Shown here: piece by piece, positions 44,079 to 54,629 of the stretch | Layout: every line of letters begins with the position of its first letter | Numbering within the stretch: the first letter of the stretch is position 1 | Origin: Bacteroidales bacterium | Lineage (GTDB): Bacteria > Bacteroidota > Bacteroidia > Bacteroidales > G3-4614 | Length of the DNA: 64,000 nt | Reading direction: 5' to 3' | Assembly (NCBI GenBank): GCA_015061035.1 | Contig: SUXK01000002.1 | Span: 199,628 to 263,627 of the forward strand | The notes under the pieces: generated by a model | What the model saw: only the letters and a program-made list of their open reading frames with translations | Database searches by the model: none | Told to the model about the DNA's origin: nothing | Position numbers and translations under genes: made by a program

Positions 44079-45959
44079 TTATCTGCGCTTTGCATTTTGT
44101 TTTGCACGTTCACGCATCATTGCCTCTTGACGTTTTTGAGCCTCCTCTAATCGAGCCATAAAACCGCTTTTCTTACGTGGTTTCTTTTGATTCTCTTTTA
44201 GTTTTGCCAATACTTTTTCTTCGTTTATAAACTTACGGAATGCGTATGTTTGAAGTATTGTTATCAATAGAGAAACAAAGTAATAGTAACTTAATCCTGA
44301 TGCGTAGTTATTGAAGAATACCAAGAACATTAATGGCATTAGATACATCATCCACTTCATTCCTGGCATCTGTGCACCAGAGGCCTGACTATCCATATTT
44401 ATTTTTGTATATACAATATTGGTTATTGTCATCAATAAACAGAATAGACTTAAGTGATTTCCAAATATCCAAGAGATAACCGGGATGTTTGCATCCCATG
44501 TTAATATTGCATCGTAAGTTGACAGATCATCTGCCCATAAGAATGGTTCTCCTCTCAACTCAATTGATGATGGGAAGAAAGCAAACATTGCAATCAATAT
44601 TGGCATCTGTAATAGCATTGGCAAACATCCACTCATAGGACTTGCTCCTGCTTTACTATACAAATCCATTGTTGCTCTTTGACGCTCTAACGCTTTGTCG
44701 TTTCCCGGATATTTTGCATTTATCTCCTCAATTTGCGGACGCAAGACTCTAATTTTTGCAGTTGACATATATGATTTATAGGTCAATGGCAATATTATTA
44801 TCTTTATTATTATGGTTAGTAATAGTATTATTATTCCATAATTATCAATGTATTGCCCCAAGAAGGTGAAAACAGGAATTATAAGTATTGTATTTATCCA
44901 ACGGAATAGTGTCCATCCCAATGGTACAAGATTATCCAAGTTTAACTCCTCACTATCTTCTACACCTGAATCGTACGATTTGAGTAGAGGATAAAGGTTT
45001 GGTCCAAGAAATATTCTATATGATGGCCCTTCGGGATTTATTGGATTGTACTCAAACGATGTTTCTGCTTTATACGCTTTTAGATATGCACTGTCACTCT
45101 CAATCGCTTTAGAATATAACTGAGCGCCATTAAATCTTTTATCGGCAATCAACACAGATGAGAAGAATTGATTTTTAAATCCTATCCATTTGATTCCCAA
45201 TTGCATATTCTCAGAATCTTCTCCTGTTTCAGATAACTCATCAACATCCTCTCCAATGCGTTTGTACATTAGCGTACTATTTCTCTCTTCAAAAGTTCTT
45301 CCTTTCTCTTGGCTACGCAACTTTTGTTCCCATGTGAAGTCCAAATTTGTCATATTATGAGGCAATACTTTCTCCATTCCCTCTTGTGTTATTTGAACAT
45401 CTACCATGTAACTATCAGATGGCAAAGTATATTTTATATTAAACTTTGAGCCCTCATCTGATGTTAAAGTCATAACCAAAGTTGTATCACTTGTTACTTG
45501 TGGAGTAAAATACAAATCTTTTGTATATACTACTCTTCCTGATGATTTGAATATAAATCCAAATTCATTGTCACTCTCATCAAATAATACTACTGGCAAG
45601 GAGTCGTATCTTGAATACTCTTTTAGAGTTGCTTTACTTAATGCTCCTCCTTTGGTATTAAACTCTAAATCAAGTAAGTTGTTTGATAACGATATTTTTT
45701 TTGATTCTCCTTGCGAGGCTTGTGAGAATGCTCCATATTGAGATTTTATCTTTGCGTCTAACTCAACAGAATCTAAGACCTCTGCTATAGGCTCTTGTTT
45801 TGTATCAAGCATTTTTTGCAACTCAATTGCCTGAACTTTTGCTATTGAATCGTTATATCGTGCTTGAGCAAGTTCTTCTTGGGTAGGTTGATTTAACCAC
45901 GAATACCCAAAAAGCAATGCCGCCATAAGAAGAAATCCTATAATCGTGTTTTTATCCAT
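44079..45959 (-). CDS. yidC: Membrane protein insertase YidC
   Basis: The 626-residue protein places proteins in the inner membrane, alone or with SecYEG. The first helix 'IIGFLLMAALLFGYSWL' is followed by a large periplasmic domain (about 60-350, 'LEFNTKGGALSKATLKEYS'). The conserved five-helix core includes 'YGIIILLLTIIIKIIILPLT', 'LPMLLQMPILIAMFAFFPSS' and 'LMPLMFLVFFNNYASGLSYY'. The C-terminus is basic, as usual for ribosome contact. Nineteen bases separate it from pyrG upstream, the standard pairing in Bacteroidales. Confidence 0.97.
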   Translation of the reverse strand: MDKNTIIGFLLMAALLFGYSWLNQPTQEELAQARYNDSIAKVQAIELQKMLDTKQEPIAEVLDSVELDAKIKSQYGAFSQASQGESKKISLSNNLLDLEFNTKGGALSKATLKEYSRYDSLPVVLFDESDNEFGFIFKSSGRVVYTKDLYFTPQVTSDTTLVMTLTSDEGSKFNIKYTLPSDSYMVDVQITQEGMEKVLPHNMTNLDFTWEQKLRSQEKGRTFEERNSTLMYKRIGEDVDELSETGEDSENMQLGIKWIGFKNQFFSSVLIADKRFNGAQLYSKAIESDSAYLKAYKAETSFEYNPINPEGPSYRIFLGPNLYPLLKSYDSGVEDSEELNLDNLVPLGWTLFRWINTILIIPVFTFLGQYIDNYGIIILLLTIIIKIIILPLTYKSYMSTAKIRVLRPQIEEINAKYPGNDKALERQRATMDLYSKAGASPMSGCLPMLLQMPILIAMFAFFPSSIELRGEPFLWADDLSTYDAILTWDANIPVISWIFGNHLSLFCLLMTITNIVYTKINMDSQASGAQMPGMKWMMYLMPLMFLVFFNNYASGLSYYYFVSLLITILQTYAFRKFINEEKVLAKLKENQKKPRKKSGFMARLEEAQKRQEAMMRERAKQNAKRR

Positions 45960-45978
45960 ATTTCTTTTTTTTCGCTTT

Positions 45979-47601
<1,623 letters not shown>

Positions 47602-47628
47602 TTACAATTATCTTTTAATTTTAAGTTG

Positions 47629-47636
47629 CAAAGTTA
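47629..47636 (-). promoter_or_regulatory. -7 box of the pyrG-yidC operon
   Basis: Read leftward, this is TAACTTTG, an exact TAnnTTTG match 40 bases upstream of the pyrG ATG. No clear -33 element. Confidence 0.55.
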
Positions 47637-47715
47637 AGAAAAAAAATTACATTAATGATATATTATTTTACCTAAAGATATTGTTTTTTTTCTTTAATTT
47701 TTTTTTGGCAAAATA

Positions 47716-47748
47716 TTGCAAATATTTAATAATAATAAACTAATTTTG
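47716..47748 (+). promoter_or_regulatory. Promoter of the structured leader / DUF3078 gene
   Basis: TTGC at 47716-47719 and TAATTTTG at 47741-47748 are separated by 21 bases. Transcription should start near 47755, immediately before the folded region. The ATG lies some 155 bases further, an unusually long leader for this genome. Confidence 0.75.
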
Positions 47749-47756
47749 TAATAATT

Positions 47757-47874
47757 TATGCGAACTATCCCCCGCTTATTACTTATGGCTGTATTAATAT
47801 GTTTGTAAGATAGTTAAAGAGCCTAATAGAATTGTTTAAACCCTTGTGTTGCTCTCTTTAACAATTGTCGCATA
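47757..47874 (+). ncRNA. Candidate structured RNA (leader or small RNA) with possible three-way junction
   Basis: Three perfect stems nest without overlap. P1 is TATGCGA (47757-47763) with TCGCATA (47868-47874). P2 is ACTATC (47764-47769) with GATAGT (47809-47814). P3 is TAAAGAG (47815-47821) with CTCTTTA (47854-47860). P1-P2 and P2-P3 abut directly, and seven bases join P3 to P1. An alternative uses GTTAAAGAG/CTCTTTAAC as one nine-pair stem. It could be a cis-acting leader of the DUF3078 gene or an independent RNA such as a 6S-like RNA. I do not recognise a known riboswitch core. No terminator separates it from the gene. Confidence 0.5.
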
Positions 47875-47911
47875 TAACTCAAATTGAATTTTAATTATAT
47901 ATTTTATTAAT

Positions 47912-49453
47912 ATGAAAAATTTTACATTTACTTTAATTTGCTTAACATGCTTGTTTTTTACAGCAAAAGCGAACCAACAATCTACCCCTGCCGATAGCGT
48001 ATTGGTAGCAACTCCTATGCTAATTAACGACTCTATTGGAGCGGAAATTAAAGCAGAGGTTATTGATTCGATAAATACAAAAATTGAGGAGGGAATTATG
48101 CTTATTGCCGACTCTATTGGCTTACCAGTTAAAGAGGAGGTGGTTGTTGACAGCGCTACTATTGCTAAAGAGAATTTGAAATCGGAAGTTATCTCTTATT
48201 TAGAGAAACTTGCAATTTTTAAAGGTGATTCTACTGTTAACGATTCTATTAAATCAATAATTTATACTTCTATCACAGAGTATATTATGGATGTTAAAGA
48301 TAGTTCAGAGAACCCCGTCAGCCCAATTAATCCTAATTTCTTATCATTGGTTTTCAACGAAAAGGACATTAAGACTAATGTAGATGTTCCTGCATACAAT
48401 CTATCTTCAGAAAATCAATCTTTAACTTTAGATGAATCGTTTGCCAATGAGTTAGAAAAGAGCAATAGCGAAAAAGTTTTAGAGGAGGCAAAGAATAGTG
48501 TTGTTAGCAAAAACCCAGCAGAGGTTGAGTACACAAACGAGACTATGCCCAAGGCTCCTAAAAACGAGAAAATGAAGAAAAAGAATCAAAAAGAGTTTGT
48601 ATCTATCGAAAAATTAGATGTTCCATCTACTTCGGTTACTACTGACGCTCCTCCTACTCCAAAACTTTGGAAGCATAGTTTTACAAGTTCAATTCAAGTT
48701 TCACAGGCTTATATCTCAAAAAACTGGTATCAAGGTGGAGAGAGCAACTTTAACTTGATAAGCGACCAATTATACAACGTTGAGTACGATCACAATAATA
48801 TTCTGTTTACTACATCTGCTCAATGGAAAGTTGGTATAAGCACTACTCCTTCAGATCAGTATCACAAGATAAGTATCAATGATGACCTTTTCCAAATAAA
48901 CTCTAAATTGGGTATTAAGGCGGTTAAAGATTGGTACTATACTGTGTCACTATTATTTAAGACTCAATTGTTTGACAGTTATGCTTCAAATAGCGAAGTT
49001 AAAAATTCATCATTCTTCTCTCCCGGAGAGTTCAACATTGGAGTCGGTATGAGTTACAACAAAAAAATTGCTGAAAGAAAATTTGAGACTTCGGTAATGC
49101 TTGCTCCTCTTTCATATAACTTGAAATTCTCTTTAGACGAAGAGTTAGCATACAGAAAGGCAGGTATTAAAGAGGGTAAATTTGATAATCAAGTCGGTTC
49201 TTCTCTTGAAGGAACATTTAAATGGGAGTTCTATCCTAACCTAACTTGGACATCAAGAGTATTCTACTTTACTGACTACAAATCTGTTTTGGCAGACATT
49301 GAGACTGGATTAAACTTTGTATTCAACAGATTCTTCTCAACAAAGATTTACTTACATGCAAGATATGATGATAGTGTTCCAAGAAACGAACACAACAACC
49401 ACTTGCAATTTAAAGAGATGTTGAGTTTTGGATTTAACTATAAATTCAAATAA
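47912..49453 (+). CDS. DUF3078 outer-membrane protein with long acidic N-terminal region
   Basis: The 513-residue protein has a signal peptide ending near 'FFTAKA' (20). Residues 21-240 are acidic and low in complexity, with repeated 'DSI' segments, probably periplasmic and flexible. The C-terminal 270 residues match DUF3078: 'LWKHSFTSSIQVSQAYISKN' followed by 'WYQGGESNFNLISDQLYNV' and alternating strands to the final 'MLSFGFNYKFK', an outer-membrane barrel signature. DUF3078 proteins are common in Bacteroidota, with no assigned function. The gene follows a strong promoter and a folded leader. The next gene begins six bases after the stop. Confidence 0.85.
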   Translation: MKNFTFTLICLTCLFFTAKANQQSTPADSVLVATPMLINDSIGAEIKAEVIDSINTKIEEGIMLIADSIGLPVKEEVVVDSATIAKENLKSEVISYLEKLAIFKGDSTVNDSIKSIIYTSITEYIMDVKDSSENPVSPINPNFLSLVFNEKDIKTNVDVPAYNLSSENQSLTLDESFANELEKSNSEKVLEEAKNSVVSKNPAEVEYTNETMPKAPKNEKMKKKNQKEFVSIEKLDVPSTSVTTDAPPTPKLWKHSFTSSIQVSQAYISKNWYQGGESNFNLISDQLYNVEYDHNNILFTTSAQWKVGISTTPSDQYHKISINDDLFQINSKLGIKAVKDWYYTVSLLFKTQLFDSYASNSEVKNSSFFSPGEFNIGVGMSYNKKIAERKFETSVMLAPLSYNLKFSLDEELAYRKAGIKEGKFDNQVGSSLEGTFKWEFYPNLTWTSRVFYFTDYKSVLADIETGLNFVFNRFFSTKIYLHARYDDSVPRNEHNNHLQFKEMLSFGFNYKFK

Positions 49454-49458
49454 TTATT

Positions 49459-50028
49459 ATGAGCGACAAATGGAGTTTATCGTTAAAGTGTAAAACTATT
49501 TTAGTTTTATCTATAATGTTATTTACTCCACTCCTTGCTATCGCAAAGGACCATAAGGGTTGGCATAGCATTGATTCGCTTAATATTGAGAGTGCATACT
49601 CTCAGTTTACAGATAAAGATATTAACTCCATTGTGGGAATATGGGAATCCCACAATGGGGTTCTTTTTATGATTAAAGAGTGTATCTCTTGCGACACAAT
49701 TGCAGATTACCAAATGGTTATGCTCAAGGATAGAGTAACTCTCTCTAATTGGTTTACAAAAATTCCCTGTGGTAAAGTTATTGCTTTGCTAAACAAAACT
49801 GCCGATAAAAACATTTTTAGTTGTGAAGTAAAGGATAGGGGTATTATTCCCTCCTTTGATATATTTCATCTTACATTAAGAGGAAATAAACTTGTTTATA
49901 CGGGAAGTTCTTCGATAAAAAGAAAATTGTTTGCTGTTAAACTACGCCCTACTTCTGAACAAAAAGCACAAAAGGCAAAACCCTCTTCTCCGATAAATGA
50001 AATGATTGAGAGGGAGAATTCTAAATAG
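49459..50028 (+). CDS. Hypothetical exported protein
   Basis: The 189-residue protein has a hydrophobic signal near residues 11-29 ('TILVLSIMLFTPLLAIAK'). A compact domain follows with 'DINSIVGIWESHNGVLFMIK', suggestive of a small lipocalin-like or DUF2147-like beta fold, and ends in a Lys/Ser-rich tail. I do not recognise the family. It sits between the DUF3078 gene (five-base gap) and the cytochrome c biogenesis gene (eight-base gap), so all three are likely one transcript. Confidence 0.65.
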   Translation: MSDKWSLSLKCKTILVLSIMLFTPLLAIAKDHKGWHSIDSLNIESAYSQFTDKDINSIVGIWESHNGVLFMIKECISCDTIADYQMVMLKDRVTLSNWFTKIPCGKVIALLNKTADKNIFSCEVKDRGIIPSFDIFHLTLRGNKLVYTGSSSIKRKLFAVKLRPTSEQKAQKAKPSSPINEMIERENSK

Positions 50029-50036
50029 AGACATCG

Positions 50037-52388
50037 ATGAACATAAATAGTTTTAAATCTTTACTCTTATCTCTTATATCAGATATAAGATTTGCTTTAA
50101 CATCTCTTCTACTATCTATAATTTTTATAGCCACTGCTACTTTTGTTGAAAAGTTTTATGGTACAGAGATTGCTCTTAATTTTTTCTATTATAACATTGC
50201 TCTTTACCTATTATTTACTATTGCCGCTGTAAGTTTTATTGCTTTTGCAATAAAATTTAAACTTGCTCAAAGAGGTAGATATGGTGCTATTGTTTTACAC
50301 TTTGCGTTTATTATAATTATTATAGGTGCTGTAACTACTCACTATACAGGTAAAGAGGGTAATATACATTTAAGAGAAGGTGATGTTGCCACTTATTTTA
50401 CTTCTAAAGATGGAGATAAAATCAATCTGCCTTTTTCTATAAAATTAAACAGATTTGAGGTTGAATATTACGAGGGCAATGAATTTCCGTTGGCATATAA
50501 GAGTTTTATTACAATAGACAACAAAGAGTGTAGTTACGATGCTATAATATCTGTTAATAAAATTCTCAGAGAGAAGGGTTATAGAATTTACCAATTGTCG
50601 TACGACAAGGATATGAGAGGCTCCACCCTACTTGTCAATAGAGATCTTGAGGGGACTCTTATCACATACATTGGATATGGATTATTGCTGGCAGGTTTTT
50701 TACTATCTCTGTTTGGCAAGAGTAGCAGAATTAAGGATATTCTTGCTTCTATTTCATCAAAAGGTAGCAAGACTTCAATTATTGCAATTCTTTTACTATC
50801 AAGCATACATGCAAATGCTAATGAGTTGGTTATTGAGGAACAGAATCTTATTCCGTACGAAGATGGCAAGAAGTGGGAGAATGTTATTGTTTTAAGTAAC
50901 AATGGCATTTTAGAGCCTTTGGAGTGTCATGCCAGAACTATCCTTAGAAAGATTACCCACTCTAATGGCAATAATAATGATACATGGGGAGCAAGGTTGT
51001 ATATGAGTTTTATCTCTAACCCAGAAGTTTGGTGCAATACTCCCATTATATATTGCTCCGATAAAAATATTGTTAAACTTTTTAGTAATGATGAGGGTAA
51101 ATATATTTCTTTCAACTCTCTGTTTGACAGCGAAAGAAAATATAAACTAAACTCTTTAGGTAACAATAAAGTAAATAGTAAAGAGTTATTGAAACTTGAT
51201 GAGAAGGCTCGTATATTTTCTGCTCTTATAAATTGCTCTCTATTAAAGGTTTTTCCAACAGATGATGGCAAATGGATTTCTCCAAACGAAAATAATTTTA
51301 AAGGTAGTGACTCATTGTTTGTTGCATCCTCTATTAATAGTTACATCTCTGGAAATATTAAAGATAGTAACGAGATTATTGACCATATAGCAACTTTTCA
51401 AGAGGTAAAATATAAGGGAGAACTACCCTCCCCTACAAAACGAAAACTATCTATTATATATAGTAAAGTTCCCATATTTAAGATTGTTGCGTTTGGTTAC
51501 ATTATATTGGGTGTTTTGTTACTTTTCTTTGCGATTAGATACTCTTCGGCTACAACCTTTATGCAACAGATAAAGATGGGGGCTACGGCTGGTGCTATAT
51601 TTGCTATATTCTTATTGCACTCATCTGGTATTATTCTAAGATGGTATGTTTCAAGCCAACCCCCATGGAGCAACACATATGAAACTATGCTATATATTGC
51701 ATGGTGTGTTGCATTAGGAGGATTGCTGTTTATGAAAAAGAGTCCTATTGTTCTTGCCCTCTCATCGGTTATGGCGGCAGTTACTCTTTTAATATCATCA
51801 CTTAATTGGTTAGACCCTGTTATAACTCCTCTTATGCCTGTTCTTAACTCGCCATGGTTAATTCTGCACGTTACAGTTATTACGGCAAGTTATGGATTCT
51901 TTGCTATTTGTGCTGTTATTGGTTTATACTCCCTTATTGTCTCTTTTAAAAGAGATTCTGATAAGATTATTAAAGAACTCGCCTCTATCAACGAGTTTTT
52001 TATGTACATTGGTTTGATTTTAGTTACAGTTGGTACATTCTTGGGAGCTATTTGGGCAAACTTATCATGGGGCAGATATTGGGGATGGGATGCAAAAGAG
52101 AGTTGGGCTTTAATTACTATTTTTGTTTATGCAATTGTTACTCACACAAGACTCGTTCCTAAATTGAAAAACGACATAATTTTTTCAGGACTCTCAATTT
52201 TTGCCACTCTATCGGTTTTAATGACATACTTTGGTGTAAACTACTATTTAAGCGGACTACACTCTTATGGTAATAATAGTAATATTCCATCTGTTGATAT
52301 TATCATTTATGCTTATTTAGCAATAGTATTAATCTCTGTTTTTGCATTTTTTAAAAATAGAAAAAAAACAGATGTAGAACACAATTAA
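50037..52388 (+). CDS. Cytochrome c biogenesis protein, ResB/CcsA fusion
   Basis: The 783-residue membrane protein joins the two halves of the system II cytochrome c synthase. Residues 1-235 carry four helices and a ResB-like periplasmic part ('GAIVLHFAFIIIIIGAVTTH'). A long soluble loop extends to about 470. The CcsA half (about 480-775) contains the haem-handling WWD signature 'LSWGRYWGWDAKESWALI' preceded by 'GTFLGAIWAN', and conserved histidines in 'LLHSSGI', 'LILHVTVITASYG' and 'THTRLVP'. It should export haem and attach it to apocytochromes at the periplasmic face. Fused forms are usual in Bacteroidota. Confidence 0.92.
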   Translation: MNINSFKSLLLSLISDIRFALTSLLLSIIFIATATFVEKFYGTEIALNFFYYNIALYLLFTIAAVSFIAFAIKFKLAQRGRYGAIVLHFAFIIIIIGAVTTHYTGKEGNIHLREGDVATYFTSKDGDKINLPFSIKLNRFEVEYYEGNEFPLAYKSFITIDNKECSYDAIISVNKILREKGYRIYQLSYDKDMRGSTLLVNRDLEGTLITYIGYGLLLAGFLLSLFGKSSRIKDILASISSKGSKTSIIAILLLSSIHANANELVIEEQNLIPYEDGKKWENVIVLSNNGILEPLECHARTILRKITHSNGNNNDTWGARLYMSFISNPEVWCNTPIIYCSDKNIVKLFSNDEGKYISFNSLFDSERKYKLNSLGNNKVNSKELLKLDEKARIFSALINCSLLKVFPTDDGKWISPNENNFKGSDSLFVASSINSYISGNIKDSNEIIDHIATFQEVKYKGELPSPTKRKLSIIYSKVPIFKIVAFGYIILGVLLLFFAIRYSSATTFMQQIKMGATAGAIFAIFLLHSSGIILRWYVSSQPPWSNTYETMLYIAWCVALGGLLFMKKSPIVLALSSVMAAVTLLISSLNWLDPVITPLMPVLNSPWLILHVTVITASYGFFAICAVIGLYSLIVSFKRDSDKIIKELASINEFFMYIGLILVTVGTFLGAIWANLSWGRYWGWDAKESWALITIFVYAIVTHTRLVPKLKNDIIFSGLSIFATLSVLMTYFGVNYYLSGLHSYGNNSNIPSVDIIIYAYLAIVLISVFAFFKNRKKTDVEHN

Positions 52389-52439
52389 AACCATAGTGAA
52401 GCTAACATCTTACAAATTATATATCTTTACAAACAAGGA

Positions 52440-53066
52440 TTACAAGAATTGATACTTTAAACCAAACGAGAGCCTTAAATAATCTTTTGGGCGGAGATAA
52501 CTATTTCCTAATCTACTTATCAATAATATGTCACAAGTACTCAATTCATAAAAAAGAGATATTGCATTTGATGAAACATTTTGCCCTTTACCTGCATTAA
52601 ACGTTATACGTTGTCCACAAAAAAGATGAAAACGCATTTTACTTGGCAGATGATAATACCCTGCTTCATATTTCGAAGGTTGACGAAGCCAAAATTCGTT
52701 ATCAAATAATACATTAAGATATGCCCCAACACTGAAGGGCTCTACTGAAAATCTTTTAGCAAGTTGTATACTCCATGGAATATAATTCTGTTTTAATGTA
52801 AACGTTGCTTTTGCTTTATAGGTTGAATATTTAGGAATAAATCCAAAAAACATATCCGTTTCACCCTGATTATGTTTCCCATATGCCCATCCTGTTCCAA
52901 AAGAGAGTAATCCCATTCCTCCTCCATACTGAATTTTAGCATATGAAGGTATTAGTTTTAGAGCCGTATTACACTTATTTCTTTCAGTAGCAAGAGTATT
53001 TGGAGTAAGAAACATTAATAAAATTGCAACTATATTAAAATTCAATAATCTCTTTCTCATATCCAT
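52440..53066 (-). CDS. Hypothetical outer-membrane barrel-like protein
   Basis: The 208-residue protein has a signal peptide ending about 'TPNTLA' and alternating polar and hydrophobic strands through to 'LRLSFGLKYQFL', an outer-membrane-type terminus. I do not recognise the family. An equally plausible start is two codons later (MRKRLL). The first 32 bases overlap the end of the metallophosphoesterase gene, so the two are probably translationally coupled. Eight to ten strands would fit its length. It is the last gene on this strand before the convergent cytochrome gene. Confidence 0.65.
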   Translation of the reverse strand: MDMRKRLLNFNIVAILLMFLTPNTLATERNKCNTALKLIPSYAKIQYGGGMGLLSFGTGWAYGKHNQGETDMFFGFIPKYSTYKAKATFTLKQNYIPWSIQLAKRFSVEPFSVGAYLNVLFDNEFWLRQPSKYEAGYYHLPSKMRFHLFCGQRITFNAGKGQNVSSNAISLFYELSTCDILLISRLGNSYLRPKDYLRLSFGLKYQFL

Positions 53067-53850
53067 CTGGAGTTACTGTAAAAAGATAATATCCTCGTTT
53101 ATTTATACAAGTACACTCATAATATATTATGCCATCATTAAATATATCTCGCTCCGTAAAATGATGTCCGTGTCCATTCAGGCAAAACATTAAATTAGGA
53201 AAACGTTTTATATAATCATGAAATACTTTTGACAAATTATCCATTAATTGTTCTGATCGTGGGGGTGCGTGCATCGCTACTATTGTTCTTTTATTCTCCA
53301 GATTATTTGTGGCTAATAATTTTTCAATAAACAAGAAATTTGGAACGTTTTTAGAATTGTCAAATTCCAACGCATTAGTATTTAACATTACAAACTGAAT
53401 ATCTCCGGCGGTAAAAGAATAATCTAATTGTCCAAATATTTCAAGAAAAATATCTTCTCCATTACCTATACAATCATGATTTCCAATAACCGAAACATAT
53501 GGTACTTTTAACTTCTGTAATATGTTACGTTGTAATATAAATTCAGAAGTTACACCATAATCTGTAAAATCTCCAAGATGCAAAACGAAATCTAAATCAG
53601 AGTGACCATTCAAATGCTCTACAAAATCTTCTAATTGATTATACCACCCTTGACTATCACTAATAACAGCGAACTTTATTTGTTTATTACTTATGCATCG
53701 ATTTTCTATCAACTCAATATTTTTTGCATTTATATGCAATTCTCCGTCAATCTTACCCGAATATGGGTGAGGTTCAAACATTTCGCAACCAGAAAAAATG
53801 ATTATTATAATGAATATAAAAATTTTGCACCCAATGAATATGTTTTTCAT
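53035..53850 (-). CDS. Metallophosphoesterase lipoprotein (calcineurin-like)
   Basis: The 271-residue protein has a lipoprotein signal ending 'IIFSGC' (Cys22). The calcineurin-like motifs are in order: 'AVISDSQGW' (Gln in place of the usual His of DxH), 'LHLGDFTDYG' (GDxxD), 'SVIGNHDCIG' (GNHD/E), 'VAMHAPPRS' and 'LNGHGHHF' (GHxH). Two metal ions would be bound in the periplasm or outside the cell. Targets could be phosphodiesters or nucleotides; none can be named. The DxQ form occurs in some exported members. It overlaps the barrel-like gene downstream. Confidence 0.87.
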   Translation of the reverse strand: MKNIFIGCKIFIFIIIIIFSGCEMFEPHPYSGKIDGELHINAKNIELIENRCISNKQIKFAVISDSQGWYNQLEDFVEHLNGHSDLDFVLHLGDFTDYGVTSEFILQRNILQKLKVPYVSVIGNHDCIGNGEDIFLEIFGQLDYSFTAGDIQFVMLNTNALEFDNSKNVPNFLFIEKLLATNNLENKRTIVAMHAPPRSEQLMDNLSKVFHDYIKRFPNLMFCLNGHGHHFTERDIFNDGIIYYECTCINKRGYYLFTVTPDGYEKEIIEF

Positions 53851-53915
53851 GGGTGCAAATTTATATTTTTTAGACTCTATAAAATTATCTTTAAGTTCTT
53901 ATTAATGCTCTGTTT

Positions 53916-54629
53916 TTACTTTCCACATATTATATTAAGGTTTGATAATCGAGCCATAAATTCATCGCGATTTGTTTCTGATATTGGAATATAATTTTTC
54001 CCAAATACTATTCTTCCTCGCTCAACTAAATCAACATTATTAAGATTGACTATATATGAGCGATGAACCCGCATAAAATTGTTTGTAGATAGCATTTCTT
54101 CAAGCGATTTCATACTCATTAGAGATACAACAGAAGGCTGTCCTCCATTCAAATGTATTTTTACATAATCTTTTAGTCCTTCAATATACAGCACCTCTTT
54201 TAACTTTATCTTCTTTAATTTTGATTCTGATTTTACAAATATTGTTTCAATATTTTTTTCAGAACTTGTACACTCATATTGCGACAATATTTTTGTTGCT
54301 GCACACAAAAATTGACAATATGATATTGGTTTTAAAAGATAATCAAGTGCATTTTTTCTATAACTTTCAACTGCATATTGGGAGTATGCAGTAGTAAATA
54401 TAACTCGTATATCTTTGGGTAATTGTTCACACAAATCCATTCCATTCATCTCAGACATCTCTATGTCCAAGAACAATAAATCAACTTGCATGGTCTTAAT
54501 CTCTTCTAATGCCTTTATTGCACTTGTTGAAGAACCTACCAATTCCAAAAAAGGAGTTTGTTTCACATATCCTTCTATTAATTGAACAGCCAAAGGTTCA
54601 TCATCAATTACATAACATTTTACTAACAT
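53916..54629 (-). CDS. LytTR-family response regulator
   Basis: The 237-residue protein has a receiver domain (1-120) with the acidic pair 'IDDEP', the phosphorylated Asp55 in 'LFLDIEMSEMNG', and Lys in 'LLKPI'. A LytTR DNA-binding domain (about 138-235) follows, with 'LYIEGLKDYVKIHL' and 'FMRVHRSYIVNL'. It works with the LytS-type kinase, whose gene overlaps its start by seven bases. The targets may include the divergent metal-efflux operon (inference from position). Confidence 0.94.
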   Translation of the reverse strand: MLVKCYVIDDEPLAVQLIEGYVKQTPFLELVGSSTSAIKALEEIKTMQVDLLFLDIEMSEMNGMDLCEQLPKDIRVIFTTAYSQYAVESYRKNALDYLLKPISYCQFLCAATKILSQYECTSSEKNIETIFVKSESKLKKIKLKEVLYIEGLKDYVKIHLNGGQPSVVSLMSMKSLEEMLSTNNFMRVHRSYIVNLNNVDLVERGRIVFGKNYIPISETNRDEFMARLSNLNIICGK

